Both the position numbers and the translations under genes were made by a program. A model generated the notes under the pieces. The model was not told the origin of the DNA, did no database searches, and was given only the letters and a program-made list of their open reading frames with translations. Of a DNA stretch of 64,000 nt, positions 54,712-64,000 are shown in pieces; within the stretch, counting starts at the first letter, position 1; each line of letters opens with the position of its first letter. Origin of the DNA: Chlorogloeopsis fritschii PCC 6912 (GTDB lineage: Bacteria > Cyanobacteriota > Cyanobacteriia > Cyanobacteriales > Nostocaceae); the NCBI RefSeq assembly GCF_000317285.1, contig NZ_AJLN01000050.1:124001-188000 (forward strand), given 5' to 3'.

Positions 54712-55530
54712 TTATGAATGAAAGACTCGGTGTTGGAGAGACGGCATTTGACGTCTGACTTGTTCGATGCGCGAGGGATTAACTTCGGCGATCGCAACTC
54801 CCGGTTTCTCACCCGCATCGGCTAAAATTACTCCCCAAGGATCGATAATCATGGCGTGTCCGTGGGTTTGACGGCGATCGTAGTTTACTCCTGTTTGAGC
54901 TGGTGCAATCACATAGCAAGTGTTTTCAATGGCACGAGCTTGCAACAATACTTGCCAGTGATCTTTACCCGTAAATGCAGTAAAGGCGGCAGGAACAAAA
55001 AGAATATCTGCCCCCTTAGATGACATATGGCGGTAAACTTCTGGGAAGCGGACATCATAACAAACTGAAAGTCCAATGTTACCCAATGTTTCGCTAGGAT
55101 AAATAGAGGGCAGAACTGTGCCAGCCATCACAGTAGTTGATTCTCGATAGGTGTTGCCATCGGGGACGTTAACATCAAACAAGTGTACTTTGTGGTAACG
55201 TAGCAATTCTTGACCATTGGGAGCGATGAGTAAAGCAGTGTTATAAACTTTGCCTGTACCCTGCACAGGAACCGGAAAACCACCACCCAAGATGGTAATT
55301 TGATAACGCTGCGCCATTTTTGTCAAGAAATTTTCTGTTTTTTGAGCGATCGCATCCGCTTGAGCAAGTTTGTCCTTTTCATCTCCCATAAAAGGGAAAT
55401 TTTCTGGCAACCCAACCAATTCCGCACCCTGACGCACGGCTAAATCGATTAATTCCTCAGCTTGTGCCAAATTTTTTTCCAACTCAGGCACACTTGTCAT
55501 TTGAATAGCAGCAGCTAAATAAGATTTCAT
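54712..55530 (-). CDS. nitrilase-superfamily amidase (Nit1/Nit2-like)
   Basis: C-N hydrolase of 272 residues with the Glu-Lys-Cys triad: Glu43 in GLPENFPF, Lys114 in YHKVHLFDV and Cys157 in LSVCYDVRFPE. The sequence is closest to the Nit1 and Nit2 branch, which hydrolyse deaminated glutathione or omega-amides such as 2-oxoglutaramate as metabolite repair. Which of the two cannot be decided by eye. There is no signal peptide. The start is ATG at 55530. Confidence 0.9.
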   Translation of the reverse strand: MKSYLAAAIQMTSVPELEKNLAQAEELIDLAVRQGAELVGLPENFPFMGDEKDKLAQADAIAQKTENFLTKMAQRYQITILGGGFPVPVQGTGKVYNTALLIAPNGQELLRYHKVHLFDVNVPDGNTYRESTTVMAGTVLPSIYPSETLGNIGLSVCYDVRFPEVYRHMSSKGADILFVPAAFTAFTGKDHWQVLLQARAIENTCYVIAPAQTGVNYDRRQTHGHAMIIDPWGVILADAGEKPGVAIAEVNPSRIEQVRRQMPSLQHRVFHS

Positions 55531-55559
55531 AGACTCAGCAAATGTTATGCAAAATAGAT

Positions 55560-55690
55560 TATCAAATAGTCATTAGTTAGTGGTTAGTAGTTAGTAGTTA
55601 ATAGGTTGCTTGTCTATTCCTCCCCTTGTCCCCTTGTCTCCCCCTTCTCCTTGTCCCCCTGTCTCCGCCTCTCCCCTTCATCTTCCTACC
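55560..55690. repeat. STRR and C/T-rich repeat tract
   Basis: First TTAGTAG/TAGTTAG heptamers (55565-55612), then a C/T-rich tract of CCCCTTGTC and CTCC units (55618-55680), the same class as the tract translated inside the hybrid kinase. Confidence 0.65.
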
Positions 55691-55755
55691 GCTGCTAGAA
55701 AATTGGACAGGATTCACGTTAAGTTGTTAGAAACCCCTGATAGATCCTATCTGCT

Positions 55756-56349
55756 GTGGACACGTCTGTTCTAATTAAAACTTTTGTTGCTGTCTTTGTA
55801 CTTGCGGATGCGATCGGTAATATACCAATACTTTTGGTTCTCACCAAAGGTATGGAAGCACAGCAAAGAAACAAAGTCATAGATAAAGCCATTTTAGTGG
55901 CAATAGCAGTGCTTTTACTATTTGCCTGTGCTGGTAAATTCATTTTGAGTTACTTAGATGTCAGTATGGCATCTTTACGAGTAGCTGGAGGGCTGCTGCT
56001 GTTATTAATTGCTTTACAAATGTTACAAGGAGAATTGGATACTCCAGTAATTGACAAAGAGCGTGATGTGGCAATTACTCCTTTAGCATTGCCACTATTA
56101 GCTGGGCCTGGCACACTGACATCTGTAATGTTATTAATGTCGGAATCTCCTAGTCCGCATATTAGCGTAGTTGTGGGGATTATCGCAGCCATGTTCGTCA
56201 GTTGGTTAATTTTGCGACAGGCAAATTTTATTGATAATTGGATCGGTGCAGAAGGTGAAGTAATTATTACTCAACTTCTAGGCTTTCTTTTAGCAGCGTT
56301 GGCGGTGGAAATTGGCAGTACAGGAATTAGAGAGTTGTTTTTGAGTTAG
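55756..56349 (+). CDS. MarC-family integral membrane protein
   Basis: 197 residues with about six transmembrane helices. FVAVFVLADAIGNIPILLVL is the typical opening of MarC/UPF0056 proteins, with ITPLALPLLAGPGTLTSVML as the central conserved block. The family was once linked to multiple-antibiotic resistance in E. coli, but the role is unproven. Start is GTG at 55756. It is convergent with the peptidoglycan-binding/HEAT gene. Confidence 0.88.
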   Translation: MDTSVLIKTFVAVFVLADAIGNIPILLVLTKGMEAQQRNKVIDKAILVAIAVLLLFACAGKFILSYLDVSMASLRVAGGLLLLLIALQMLQGELDTPVIDKERDVAITPLALPLLAGPGTLTSVMLLMSESPSPHISVVVGIIAAMFVSWLILRQANFIDNWIGAEGEVIITQLLGFLLAALAVEIGSTGIRELFLS

Positions 56350-56367
56350 CTTGAAATCCTCAAGGTG

Positions 56368-57513
56368 TCAATTTTGAGATTCTGTTGTTGAACTTCCCGG
56401 TAAATTTTCCTGAGAGGACAAGCTACGAATGCGATGCATTTGTGCAAGAGCATATCGTGCTGTCGCTTGAACTTCAGCGTCGGAATCTTGCACTGCATGA
56501 CATAACATCTGGCTGATTTGAGCGATCATGTCATACACGCGAGTCAGATCGCGAATAGCATTTTGCCGTACTTGGGGACTTTCGTCTTGCAAGGACATTG
56601 CTAAAGCCCGGTTCATTGGTTTGAGGGTACGAGTGCCAATTTCTGCCAAAGCAGCCAAAATTAAACTACGCTGTTGTGAATCTGCATCAATCATCAGATC
56701 CACCAATGGCTGAATTGCTCGTGAATCTCCTTGTTGCCCCAAATCCCAAATTGCTCTCGCTCGCTCTATCGGATCAGGGCTATTCAAGTCTTTGATCAGT
56801 TCCTCAACAATATTGACTTTGGCAAGTTGGGGAGTTGCTACTGTTGGTAGTAATTTTTTTGGTTGGGGTGTATTAACTGCTTGGGGAGTAATGCCATTAG
56901 AGCTAGGAGAATCTTGATTAACTGTAGTTTCTAACTTTTGTGAAGGTTGTGTAACTGAGTTCGTTTGAGCTTGAGTAGAAGTGTCTGGCTCGGAAGTGTC
57001 TGTGGATGCATTTTTTTTGACTTTACTAAGCGATTTAATAAGGTATAACAGTGCGCCAGCACTTCCCAAAAGAGCGATCGCCACAAGCAACCACCACAAA
57101 AAACTGTGCCTTTTAGATGCCTGTTTCTGTTGGGCAGCCTGCGGAGTCACATTGGCGACAATAGATTTGTTTTCTACTTCTGCTTCCAGCAGTTTCGTAG
57201 TTTGGTTACTAGCAATTCCATTTGCTGCCAAATTTCGGTTTTGCTGAAATTTAATCACAGCATCAAGCGTGGCTGTACCGTACTGTCCATCTATCACACC
57301 ATCGTAGTAACCTAATTCTTGGAGTTGGGTTTGTAGTGTCTTGACTTCATTCCCTGTACTGCCAAGTTTGAGAATTGGCTGCTTGCTCCTGTCTTGCAAA
57401 CTAGCTTGAGCAAGATTTAGGAATTCATAAGCTGGTTTTGATATAGCTGCGTTTGCTGGAATGTAGTCTAAACTTAAGCGAGTAAAGCCGATGACGATCA
57501 AAATTGAGAACAT
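56368..57513 (-). CDS. peptidoglycan-binding protein with transmembrane helix and cytoplasmic HEAT repeats
   Basis: About 381 residues. An N-terminal signal/anchor (MFSILIVIGFTRLSLDYIPA) precedes a PG_binding_1 domain at about 45-110 (LKLGSTGNEVKTLQTQLQEL then YYDGVIDGQYG). A transmembrane helix follows at about 138-160 (FLWWLLVAIALLGSAGALLY), then a Ser/Thr/Gln-rich linker, and a C-terminal set of HEAT/PBS-lyase-like repeats (PIERARAIWDLGQQGDSRAI onward to about 365). The topology suggests one end on the cell wall and the other a protein-binding scaffold in the cytoplasm. ATG at 57513 is preferred to TTG at 57528. Confidence 0.82.
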   Translation of the reverse strand: MFSILIVIGFTRLSLDYIPANAAISKPAYEFLNLAQASLQDRSKQPILKLGSTGNEVKTLQTQLQELGYYDGVIDGQYGTATLDAVIKFQQNRNLAANGIASNQTTKLLEAEVENKSIVANVTPQAAQQKQASKRHSFLWWLLVAIALLGSAGALLYLIKSLSKVKKNASTDTSEPDTSTQAQTNSVTQPSQKLETTVNQDSPSSNGITPQAVNTPQPKKLLPTVATPQLAKVNIVEELIKDLNSPDPIERARAIWDLGQQGDSRAIQPLVDLMIDADSQQRSLILAALAEIGTRTLKPMNRALAMSLQDESPQVRQNAIRDLTRVYDMIAQISQMLCHAVQDSDAEVQATARYALAQMHRIRSLSSQENLPGSSTTESQN

Positions 57514-57870
57514 ACTCTCATGTCGCAAATTTCATCCAAAAGTGGATTGCCAGTAAAATACCGCAAAATAACTTGTATTTGGCTAAATGTTAAGTTTTAT
57601 CCCAAAGAATGACAAGTAATGTTTCTTAAGAAGCAAGGCAGGAGGCAGTAGACGCGTAGCGGCTACTTGCAGAAGTCGCTGCGCGCCTACCGTAGGTAGG
57701 AAAGAGGATTTGACTTGTTTGTTCCATTTGTAGAGGATGGTAGCGACGCCAGTAGCCTGCTTTCAAGAAACCTCTGACGGAGAGAGCATCTAAGCTATTT
57801 GGGAAAGTTCAGACATCACTCGATCCTATACAGCCCCTATATTTCACAATTAGTATTATCGCAAATTCTT
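57514..57870. other. 357-bp intergenic region with REP-like repeat
   Basis: Contains the REP-like element at 57648-57702 and no recognisable gene. It should include the promoter of the peptidoglycan-binding gene near 57530-57600. Confidence 0.4.
57648..57702. repeat. dispersed palindromic repeat (REP-like), copy 3
   Basis: GTAGACGCGTAGCGGCTACT followed by GCAGAAGTCGCTGCGCGCCT and CTACCGTAGGTAGG; same family as 484-566 and 22272-22374. Confidence 0.55.
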
Positions 57871-59004
57871 CTAGGGTAAAATTTTTGGTTCGGATTCTCT
57901 TACGGGTACGGTTAGAGAATTCAGTTTTTTCCCAGAAGTTTCTAAAACAGGCTGCTGTTGTTTGGTAATTATTTGTTCTGGTACACTTTCATTCTTACTT
58001 GCCCCTGCTAAGGAATCGCGCTGGTTGATCAAATAGATGCTGATTAAAGTCAAACCAACCCCTCCCCACTGTAAGGGACTAAGAATTTCCTTGAGCAACA
58101 AATTGCCAAATAGCAGGGCAAATACGGGAGTAAGGAAAGTCAAAGAACTGAGACTAGTAAGATTGCCCCTAGAGGCAAAATAGAAAAATAATCCGTAGGC
58201 GATCGCGCTACCAAATACTGTGGCGTAAGCCAAAGCGAGCCAATCAGATGCTACTAAATTCGGCAATTGCTGCGATTCTGTAACTGATGAAATCGCCCAC
58301 AAAGGTAAACCACCCAAAATCATATGCCAACCTGTGGCTGTTACAGGATCGGCGTAGCGACTAACAAACCTGATTAAAATTGTTCCTACAGCCATACTTA
58401 GCGCCGCCAACAGCATTAACCATTCGCCGCTTTGAAACAAGGAGTCAAGGAGTGGGAGTGTAGGGGCAGCGCCTTGTGCTTGCCCTAAAGTGCCTTGTGC
58501 CTGCCCTAAAAAGTGGGAGAGCGCAAGAGTGGGATGAGAAAAAATACCCAGAATCCACTCATCAGGTAAGCCAATCAAACTAATACCCGTGACGCCCAGT
58601 AATAGCCCCAGCCATCCCCACAAGCCAATTCTTTCCTGAAATAACCAAGAAGACATCAAAGCCACAGCCAATGGCTGAGAATCAATCATCACTGAGCCTA
58701 ATCCTGCACCAGTTCTAACCAATCCTTCTGCCAAAAAACCTTGAAATAACGTTCCATCTACTAGGGCAAATAAAACAATCCACAACCAAGCTGCCCAACC
58801 TCTAGGCTGGGGTTTGCCCATAATTGCCGCTGCAATCAAAATCAGTATCCCGGCTGGTAAGATACGCACTCCCGCCATGAATAGTGGTGTGGTGTGGGAA
58901 ATAACTCCTTTCATCGCCACCATAGCCGTACCCCACAAGAAGAATGGGGCGATTAGGAGTAGGGGAGCGAGGGGAAGCCGAGATGCACTGAGTTTCAGCT
59001 GCAT
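57871..59004 (-). CDS. EamA/DMT-family transporter with internal repeat insertion
   Basis: A 377-residue drug/metabolite transporter with about ten helices arranged as two EamA repeats (FFLWGTAMVAMKGVISHTTP at the first, GTILIRFVSRYADPVTATGW at the second). Members export amino acids or other small metabolites; the substrate is unknown. The loop between repeats contains LGQAQGTLGQAQGA (residues 166-179), encoded by two tandem 21-bp units (58469-58510). The C-terminal 40 residues are polar. The start is ATG at 59004. Confidence 0.87.
   Translation of the reverse strand: MQLKLSASRLPLAPLLLIAPFFLWGTAMVAMKGVISHTTPLFMAGVRILPAGILILIAAAIMGKPQPRGWAAWLWIVLFALVDGTLFQGFLAEGLVRTGAGLGSVMIDSQPLAVALMSSWLFQERIGLWGWLGLLLGVTGISLIGLPDEWILGIFSHPTLALSHFLGQAQGTLGQAQGAAPTLPLLDSLFQSGEWLMLLAALSMAVGTILIRFVSRYADPVTATGWHMILGGLPLWAISSVTESQQLPNLVASDWLALAYATVFGSAIAYGLFFYFASRGNLTSLSSLTFLTPVFALLFGNLLLKEILSPLQWGGVGLTLISIYLINQRDSLAGASKNESVPEQIITKQQQPVLETSGKKLNSLTVPVRESEPKILP
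58469..58510. repeat. tandem 21-bp duplication within the EamA gene
   Basis: GCGCCTTGTGCTTGCCCTAAA and GTGCCTTGTGCCTGCCCTAAA-type units, 18-19 of 21 positions identical, in frame. The neighbouring GTAGGGGCAGCGCCTTG looks like half of a dispersed hairpin repeat known in cyanobacteria. Confidence 0.65.
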
Positions 59005-59361
59005 GGAATTGCTGACGCCTTTTTTTCACAACTGCAAAAATGCTTTACCTAATTTTACCGAATCATTTCGTTTTGTGAAGGAAAGAATACTCAGTTGCGA
59101 TCGCATTCAGTGATTGACAGCCTTATCTCATACTCAAAGCTGTACTTTTAGCAAGCTAGAAGATGTGAATTAACCAATTATGATTAAAGCTCACGCAGAG
59201 GCGCAGAGAGTTTTCACGAGTGTTGATTATAACTAATTAGACGAACATGATAATTACAACCAAATTCACTAGAAGCGATCGCTAAGAAAATAGGAAATAG
59301 GGAACAGGGGATAGGGAAAACTGTAACCTGTAACCTATCACCTGTTGCCTTCAAAACACCT
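59005..59361. other. 357-bp divergent intergenic region
   Basis: Between the EamA gene and thiD. It includes a short dispersed repeat (CACGCAGAGGCGCAGAGAG, about 59190-59210) and an STRR-like stretch before thiD (59287-59350). No gene is seen. Confidence 0.35.
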
Positions 59362-60177
59362 ATGAATACCAACATCACATCTACCATACCCGTTGCTTTA
59401 ACTATTGCTGGTTCAGATAGTGGCGGCGGTGCAGGAATTCAAGCCGATCTGCGTACTTTTGCTTTTCACTGTGTCCACGGTACTAGCGCCATCACCTGTG
59501 TTACAGCCCAAAATACTTTGGGTGTGATGCGAGTTGATGCCATGCCACCTGAAGCGGTTATTGCCCAAATTCAGGCAGTAGTTGAGGATATCGGCATCCA
59601 AGCGGCAAAGACGGGAATGTTACTCAACAAAGAAATTATTGCTGCAGTTGCCCAGCAGGTGGAAGCGTTACAAATCAACAATTTAGTAGTCGATCCGGTG
59701 ATGGTGTCGCGTACAGGGGCGCAATTGATTGATGACGACGCTGTGAAAACTCTCCGCGATGCCCTGATACCACTAGCAACGATTGTGACGCCAAATCGTT
59801 ACGAAGCTCAAATTTTAAGCGGTTTACAAATTAATACCCTAGATGATATGCGTGCTGCTGCCCATATCATTCATCGCAATCTAAAAGTGAAGGTTGTGTT
59901 AGTTAAAGGTGGTGGTATGCCGGGTAACGGGCGGGGAGTAGATATCTGGTTTGATGGGCAAAAAATGGAAACTTTGACAACAAAACAAGTAGATACGAAA
60001 AATACTCATGGTACTGGTTGTACATTATCAGCGGCGATCGCTGCAAATCTGGCAAAGGGCGATGACTTATTAACAGCGGTGCGACAAGCCAAGGAGTTTG
60101 TCACCAATGCACTCTCTTACGCTTTAGATATTGGCAAAGGACAAGGCCCAGTTGGACATTTTTATGCGTTATTATGA
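59362..60177 (+). CDS. thiD: hydroxymethylpyrimidine/phosphomethylpyrimidine kinase
   Basis: Ribokinase-fold kinase that phosphorylates HMP and HMP-P for thiamine synthesis. The 271-residue protein has ALTIAGSDSGGGAGIQADLR at the N-terminus, VVDPVMVSRTGAQLI, TPNRYEAQIL, and the anion-hole/catalytic NTHGTGCTLSAAIAANLA near the C-terminus. It lacks fused ThiE or TenA domains. The start is ATG at 59362. No other thi gene is adjacent, and no THI-box riboswitch is visible upstream. Confidence 0.95.
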   Translation: MNTNITSTIPVALTIAGSDSGGGAGIQADLRTFAFHCVHGTSAITCVTAQNTLGVMRVDAMPPEAVIAQIQAVVEDIGIQAAKTGMLLNKEIIAAVAQQVEALQINNLVVDPVMVSRTGAQLIDDDAVKTLRDALIPLATIVTPNRYEAQILSGLQINTLDDMRAAAHIIHRNLKVKVVLVKGGGMPGNGRGVDIWFDGQKMETLTTKQVDTKNTHGTGCTLSAAIAANLAKGDDLLTAVRQAKEFVTNALSYALDIGKGQGPVGHFYALL

Positions 60178-60348
60178 CTAGACTTGGCATGAGGAAATAA
60201 GTAAAAATTAGGTTTTTAGTGGGTATATTTGCTTTTATATCCCGGATTAGAAAGTGTAAATAAACAAACCTTTGCCCTTAGAGTATTTTTCTATTATTCT
60301 TGGGCATATCTCTAGCTTTTTTGTCTCATTTTTACTCGTGAACTACAA

Positions 60349-60921
60349 ATGCGAACAGTAAACAATTCTGTTTATACCCATAACAAGAGTACAACCGCCC
60401 AAGCCTACTCACCTTCTGTGCCACTATCTGTATATCGGGAATTGGCAGCAGAGTTGCAAGCTGCACAGGCAAAGATGGATGCGCTTACTGCCAGAAATCA
60501 TCAACTACTGCAAGAAAATCAACTACTTCGGGAAGAAATTGCCAAAACCGTTCAGTCTGTTTTACACTTGCAAAATCTGCTTGATACTCCTACTCAAACT
60601 CAAAGTCATTATCACCAAGTTTCCCGTTCTGCTCCTGATATTAAGAGCGATCCTAAACGTCAAGCGAATGTCAAGCATCCCCGTCAGCAAGCTCCCCGCC
60701 CACGTCCATCAGTTGCTTACACAGAAATGGAAATTCCTGATTATATGTCAGCACCCATATTCGTAGAAGGGCAGGAAGTTGTAGCTTATCCTTTCAGTCA
60801 GCCAGAACCAGGAGAAATCAATAACTGGTTGTTGTGGATAGCGATCGCATTAATAATATTTCTGGGTTTTGGAGCCGGTTATTTAGTTGTACGTCCTTTT
60901 TTCGCAAACCAAACTCGTTAG
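60349..60921 (+). CDS. coiled-coil, C-terminally membrane-anchored protein, unknown
   Basis: 190 residues: a coiled coil (about 28-75: VYRELAAELQAAQAKMDALT and ENQLLREEIAKTVQSVLHLQ), a Pro/Arg/Gln-rich linker, and one transmembrane helix near the end (WLLWIAIALIIFLGFGAGYL), so it is tail-anchored with the coil in the cytoplasm. Similar small proteins occur widely in cyanobacteria without known role. The start is ATG at 60349. The layout resembles FtsB/FtsL-like proteins turned around, but I see no motif to support that. Confidence 0.65.
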   Translation: MRTVNNSVYTHNKSTTAQAYSPSVPLSVYRELAAELQAAQAKMDALTARNHQLLQENQLLREEIAKTVQSVLHLQNLLDTPTQTQSHYHQVSRSAPDIKSDPKRQANVKHPRQQAPRPRPSVAYTEMEIPDYMSAPIFVEGQEVVAYPFSQPEPGEINNWLLWIAIALIIFLGFGAGYLVVRPFFANQTR

Positions 60922-61640
<719 letters not shown>

Positions 61641-61669
61641 GGAATTTGGTTAATAGCTAATGAAAATTG

Positions 61670-61740
61670 GTTAGTAGTTAGTAGTTAGTAGTTAGTGGGA
61701 AATAACTAACAATTAACGACTAACAACTAACAACTAGCTA
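61670..61740. repeat. STRR tract with opposed heptamers after glnB
   Basis: TAGTTAG-type units (61670-61696) face AACTAAC/ACTAACA units (61701-61737) and can form a long AT-rich hairpin, possibly ending glnB transcription. Confidence 0.55.
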
Positions 61741-61809
61741 AGTAGCTGTCATGAACTGTCTACAATAGAACGAATGAAAAAACTTTCTTTACTTTCTGCC
61801 TTCTGCCTT

Positions 61810-62385
61810 CTATTCTAAACTTGGCAACTTTTGAAGTAAATCTGCAAAAGCTTTACCTCGATGGCTAATTGTGCGCTTTAATTCTGGTGTCATCTCAGCA
61901 AAGCTCATTTGCTTCTCTGGTACGTAAAAGATGGGATCGTAGCCAAAACCACCATTGCCACGGGGTGCATGAAGAATTTCACCACGACAAATACCTTCTG
62001 ATTGTAGAACGATCGCACCATCGGGACGAGCGATCGCTATTGCACAAACAAATTGGGCTTGGCGATTCGATTCATCACCCAATTCCCTCAATAATCTACC
62101 AATACGTTCGGTATCGGTGTTGCCATAACGTGCCGAATAAACTCCTGGTACGCCATTTAAAGCATCTACCTCTAAACCAGAATCATCGGCGATCGCCCAA
62201 TTACCTGTTGCTTGTGCGACTTGGGATGCTTTAAGACACGCATTCGCAGCAAAAGTTTCCCCTGTTTCTTCAATTTCTAATTCTTCAGGTTTTAGCGTTA
62301 ATTCCCACCCAGAATTAGCCAGGTAAGCTTGCATTTCCCGTAACTTACCTGGATTTCCTGTAGCAACTACAAGTAATTTAGTCAT
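61810..62385 (-). CDS. rdgB: XTP/dITP pyrophosphatase (RdgB/HAM1)
   Basis: Removes non-canonical purine nucleotides (dITP, XTP) from the pool by releasing pyrophosphate. The 191-residue protein starts VVATGNPGKLREMQAYL, then ETGETFAANACLKA, ADDSGLEVDALNGVPGVYSA and GNGGFGYDPIFYVPE, all signature segments. The start is ATG at 62385. It may form a unit with the phosphoglucomutase gene upstream, 115 bp apart across an STRR tract. Confidence 0.96.
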   Translation of the reverse strand: MTKLLVVATGNPGKLREMQAYLANSGWELTLKPEELEIEETGETFAANACLKASQVAQATGNWAIADDSGLEVDALNGVPGVYSARYGNTDTERIGRLLRELGDESNRQAQFVCAIAIARPDGAIVLQSEGICRGEILHAPRGNGGFGYDPIFYVPEKQMSFAEMTPELKRTISHRGKAFADLLQKLPSLE

Positions 62386-62500
62386 TAGTCATTAGTCATT
62401 AGTTAGTAGTTCTCCTGGTGCTCCTCTGCCCCTCCGCTCCCCTGCTCCCCCTCTCCTTGTCTTCTTTCCTTCTGCCTACTGCCTCCTGCCTTCTGCCCTT
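62386..62500. repeat. STRR and C/T-rich repeat tract
   Basis: GTCATTA heptamers (62384-62412), then C/T-rich units (CCCCTCCG, CTCCCC, CTTCTGCC) to 62498. It fills the gap between rdgB and the phosphoglucomutase gene. Confidence 0.6.
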
Positions 62501-63940
62501 TTATGATTCTGCCCACTGTTTAGCCCAAGCCAAAGTTTGATGCACCTGTTCGAGTGTAGGTGCTTCGCAGTAAAGACGTAAAACTGGCTCCGTACCGCTA
62601 AAACGAATCATTAACCAGCTATCATCTACGAGACGGAATTTGTAACCATCTATTGTTTGACAATCAATTACTGGTTTACCGACAATTTCTTTTAACGGCT
62701 GCTTTTGCAATTGTTCTAAAAGCCGATTTCGCACTTCCATGCTAGATAAGGGTAAATCAATGCGATCGTATGCGGATGTAAAACCTGTCTGTTCCTGCAA
62801 GCGACGGTAATAATCACTTAAATCCAATCCAGATTCGACGATCGCTTCTAGTACATACAATGCCGACAGCAGTGCATCTCGTTCTGGAATATGGCTGCCA
62901 TAACCAATTCCTCCTGACTCTTCGCCGCCAAGCAATACTCTTGTTGCTAGCATTCTGTCAGCGATGTATTTGTAACCTACTGCTGTCTCAAATACTGATA
63001 ATTTATGTAATGCTGCTACGCGAGGAATCAAATCAGAACCACTAACGGTTTTAACAATTTCGCCGCTAAAGCTGCGCCGCAGAGTCAAATGGTCAATTAA
63101 AATCGGAATTAAAATTTGTGAACTCAGAAAATTACCTGCACCATCCACAGCAGCTATGCGATCGCAGTCACCATCAAATACTAATCCCACCGTTAAGCTT
63201 GTCGGATGCTCTTTTCTATGAGTTCGCATGATTTGAAAGAGGCGAGAAAGATACTTCGGCAAGGGTTCCGGCGCACCACCCTCAAAGGTAGGATCGCGAT
63301 CGCTATTAATTTCCCTAACCTGATCGCCAAGTAACATTGCTAGCCCCCCTGCTGCTGCACCATGCATCACATCAGCAAATAGCGTCAGCTTGCCAGAGTT
63401 AATAGCATCGCGAATTGTCGCGATGTTAACTTTTTTTGCTAACTCTTGACAATAATTTTCCCAAGGATTAAATCTTTCTATCTTGCCTGGTATGGATGCA
63501 GGAGGTAATTCCTCTACTAATAACGCTTCTATCTTTTTGGTAACTTCTGGCGGGGCAGAACCACCAAATGCACTTTTAACTTTTAAGCCCAAATACTGTC
63601 CGGGGTTATGACTGGCAGTGATTACCAACGCACCCAAGGTATGACGCTGTTTTGCCGCCCAACTAAAAGCCGGGGTTGGTGCATAAGTCTCGCTAAACAG
63701 CACATCAAATCCGGCAGCAGATACAACACTAGCAACTTTCCAAGCAAAGTCTTCTGCCATAAATCGGCGATCATAACCAACTACAATCGTTCGATTGCCT
63801 ACTTTGTCTCCGTAGGTTTCAAATAAGACTTTTGCTGCGATTGGCGCGACTAAGGCTAGACGTTCAAAAGTGAACTCATCACCAATAACACCGCGCCAGC
63901 CGTCTGTACCAAATTTGATTGAGTTAGCAGCAACTGGCAT
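62501..63940 (-). CDS. phosphoglucomutase/phosphomannomutase family protein
   Basis: Alpha-D-phosphohexomutase of 479 residues that interconverts hexose 1- and 6-phosphates, probably glucose and/or mannose, feeding glycogen, sucrose and sugar-nucleotide synthesis. Seen: FGTDGWRGVIG at the N-terminus, active Ser110 in VITASHNPGQY, the Mg loop VFDGDCDRIAAVDG, the sugar-binding GGEESGGIGYGSHI and phosphate-binding RFSGTEPVLRLYCEAP. All four domains are present. The start is ATG at 63940, 60 bp inside the window edge. The sugar preference cannot be read from these motifs alone. Confidence 0.93.
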   Translation of the reverse strand: MPVAANSIKFGTDGWRGVIGDEFTFERLALVAPIAAKVLFETYGDKVGNRTIVVGYDRRFMAEDFAWKVASVVSAAGFDVLFSETYAPTPAFSWAAKQRHTLGALVITASHNPGQYLGLKVKSAFGGSAPPEVTKKIEALLVEELPPASIPGKIERFNPWENYCQELAKKVNIATIRDAINSGKLTLFADVMHGAAAGGLAMLLGDQVREINSDRDPTFEGGAPEPLPKYLSRLFQIMRTHRKEHPTSLTVGLVFDGDCDRIAAVDGAGNFLSSQILIPILIDHLTLRRSFSGEIVKTVSGSDLIPRVAALHKLSVFETAVGYKYIADRMLATRVLLGGEESGGIGYGSHIPERDALLSALYVLEAIVESGLDLSDYYRRLQEQTGFTSAYDRIDLPLSSMEVRNRLLEQLQKQPLKEIVGKPVIDCQTIDGYKFRLVDDSWLMIRFSGTEPVLRLYCEAPTLEQVHQTLAWAKQWAES

Positions 63941-64000
63941 CGAGGTATCCCAACTTCTGTTAAGGAGGATTTTATCATTGACCCAGGGAGCTCAGTAAGA

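Noticed and set aside
59005-59361. Search for a thiamine (TPP) riboswitch before thiD
   Set aside because: I could not find the conserved THI-box elements; the leader is mostly repeat sequence.

Overview
The window is chromosomal DNA from a filamentous, probably heterocyst-forming cyanobacterium of the Nostocales. Support comes from the very frequent HIP1 octamer GCGATCGC, many short tandem (STRR-type) and palindromic dispersed repeats, the carboxysome shell gene ccmP, the divisome gene ftn2/zipN, a PII gene behind an NtcA-type site, and cyanobacterial gene families throughout. The genus cannot be fixed by eye. I see no rRNA, no intact transposase and one tRNA (Lys, TTT). || Layout. 1-680: tiny CRISPR remnant (two full repeats, one degenerate terminal repeat, one solo degenerate repeat) without cas genes. 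685-3364: TRAP substrate-binding protein, ccmP and a pentapeptide-repeat protein. 3917-8630: smc and a PRC-barrel gene. 8633-13604: XRE regulator plus a 1574-residue double-core hybrid histidine kinase. 14373-20644: DUF3137 protein, a galactolipid-type glycosyltransferase (probably DgdA), an MFS exporter, recO and deoC. 20840-24787: C5 DNA methyltransferase, a decayed DUF1016/YhcG-type nuclease gene, alkB and a DUF697 GTPase. 25292-29446: phasin-like protein, FKBP isomerase, dnaB, rplI, gloB. || 30099-40619 is the main accessory block: nine glycosyltransferase-type genes (GT11 and GT10 fucosyltransferase-like, GT4, GT8-like) and one MsbA-type ABC exporter, all on the plus strand and tightly packed, probably making and exporting a fucosylated cell-surface glycan. 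The exporter carries a C-terminal tandem pair of histidine-kinase DHp-like modules, the first with an intact H-box and the second with Ser in place of His, and no kinase ATPase domain. This is the most unusual thing in the window. || 40694-64000 returns mostly to core genes: ABC1/UbiB kinase, prmA, DUF2795 protein, an unusual P450 beside an NmrA-type oxidoreductase, ftn2, pdhA, aldose epimerase, tRNA-Lys, class II fructose-bisphosphate aldolase, cupredoxin, nitrilase-family amidase, MarC, a peptidoglycan-binding/HEAT protein, EamA transporter, thiD, glnB, rdgB and phosphoglucomutase. || A second theme is repeat DNA translated in frame inside conserved proteins (RecO, the hybrid kinase linker, an EamA transporter), comparable to the palindromic coding insertions described in Rickettsia. 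All functional calls come from reading motifs by eye; no database search was run.
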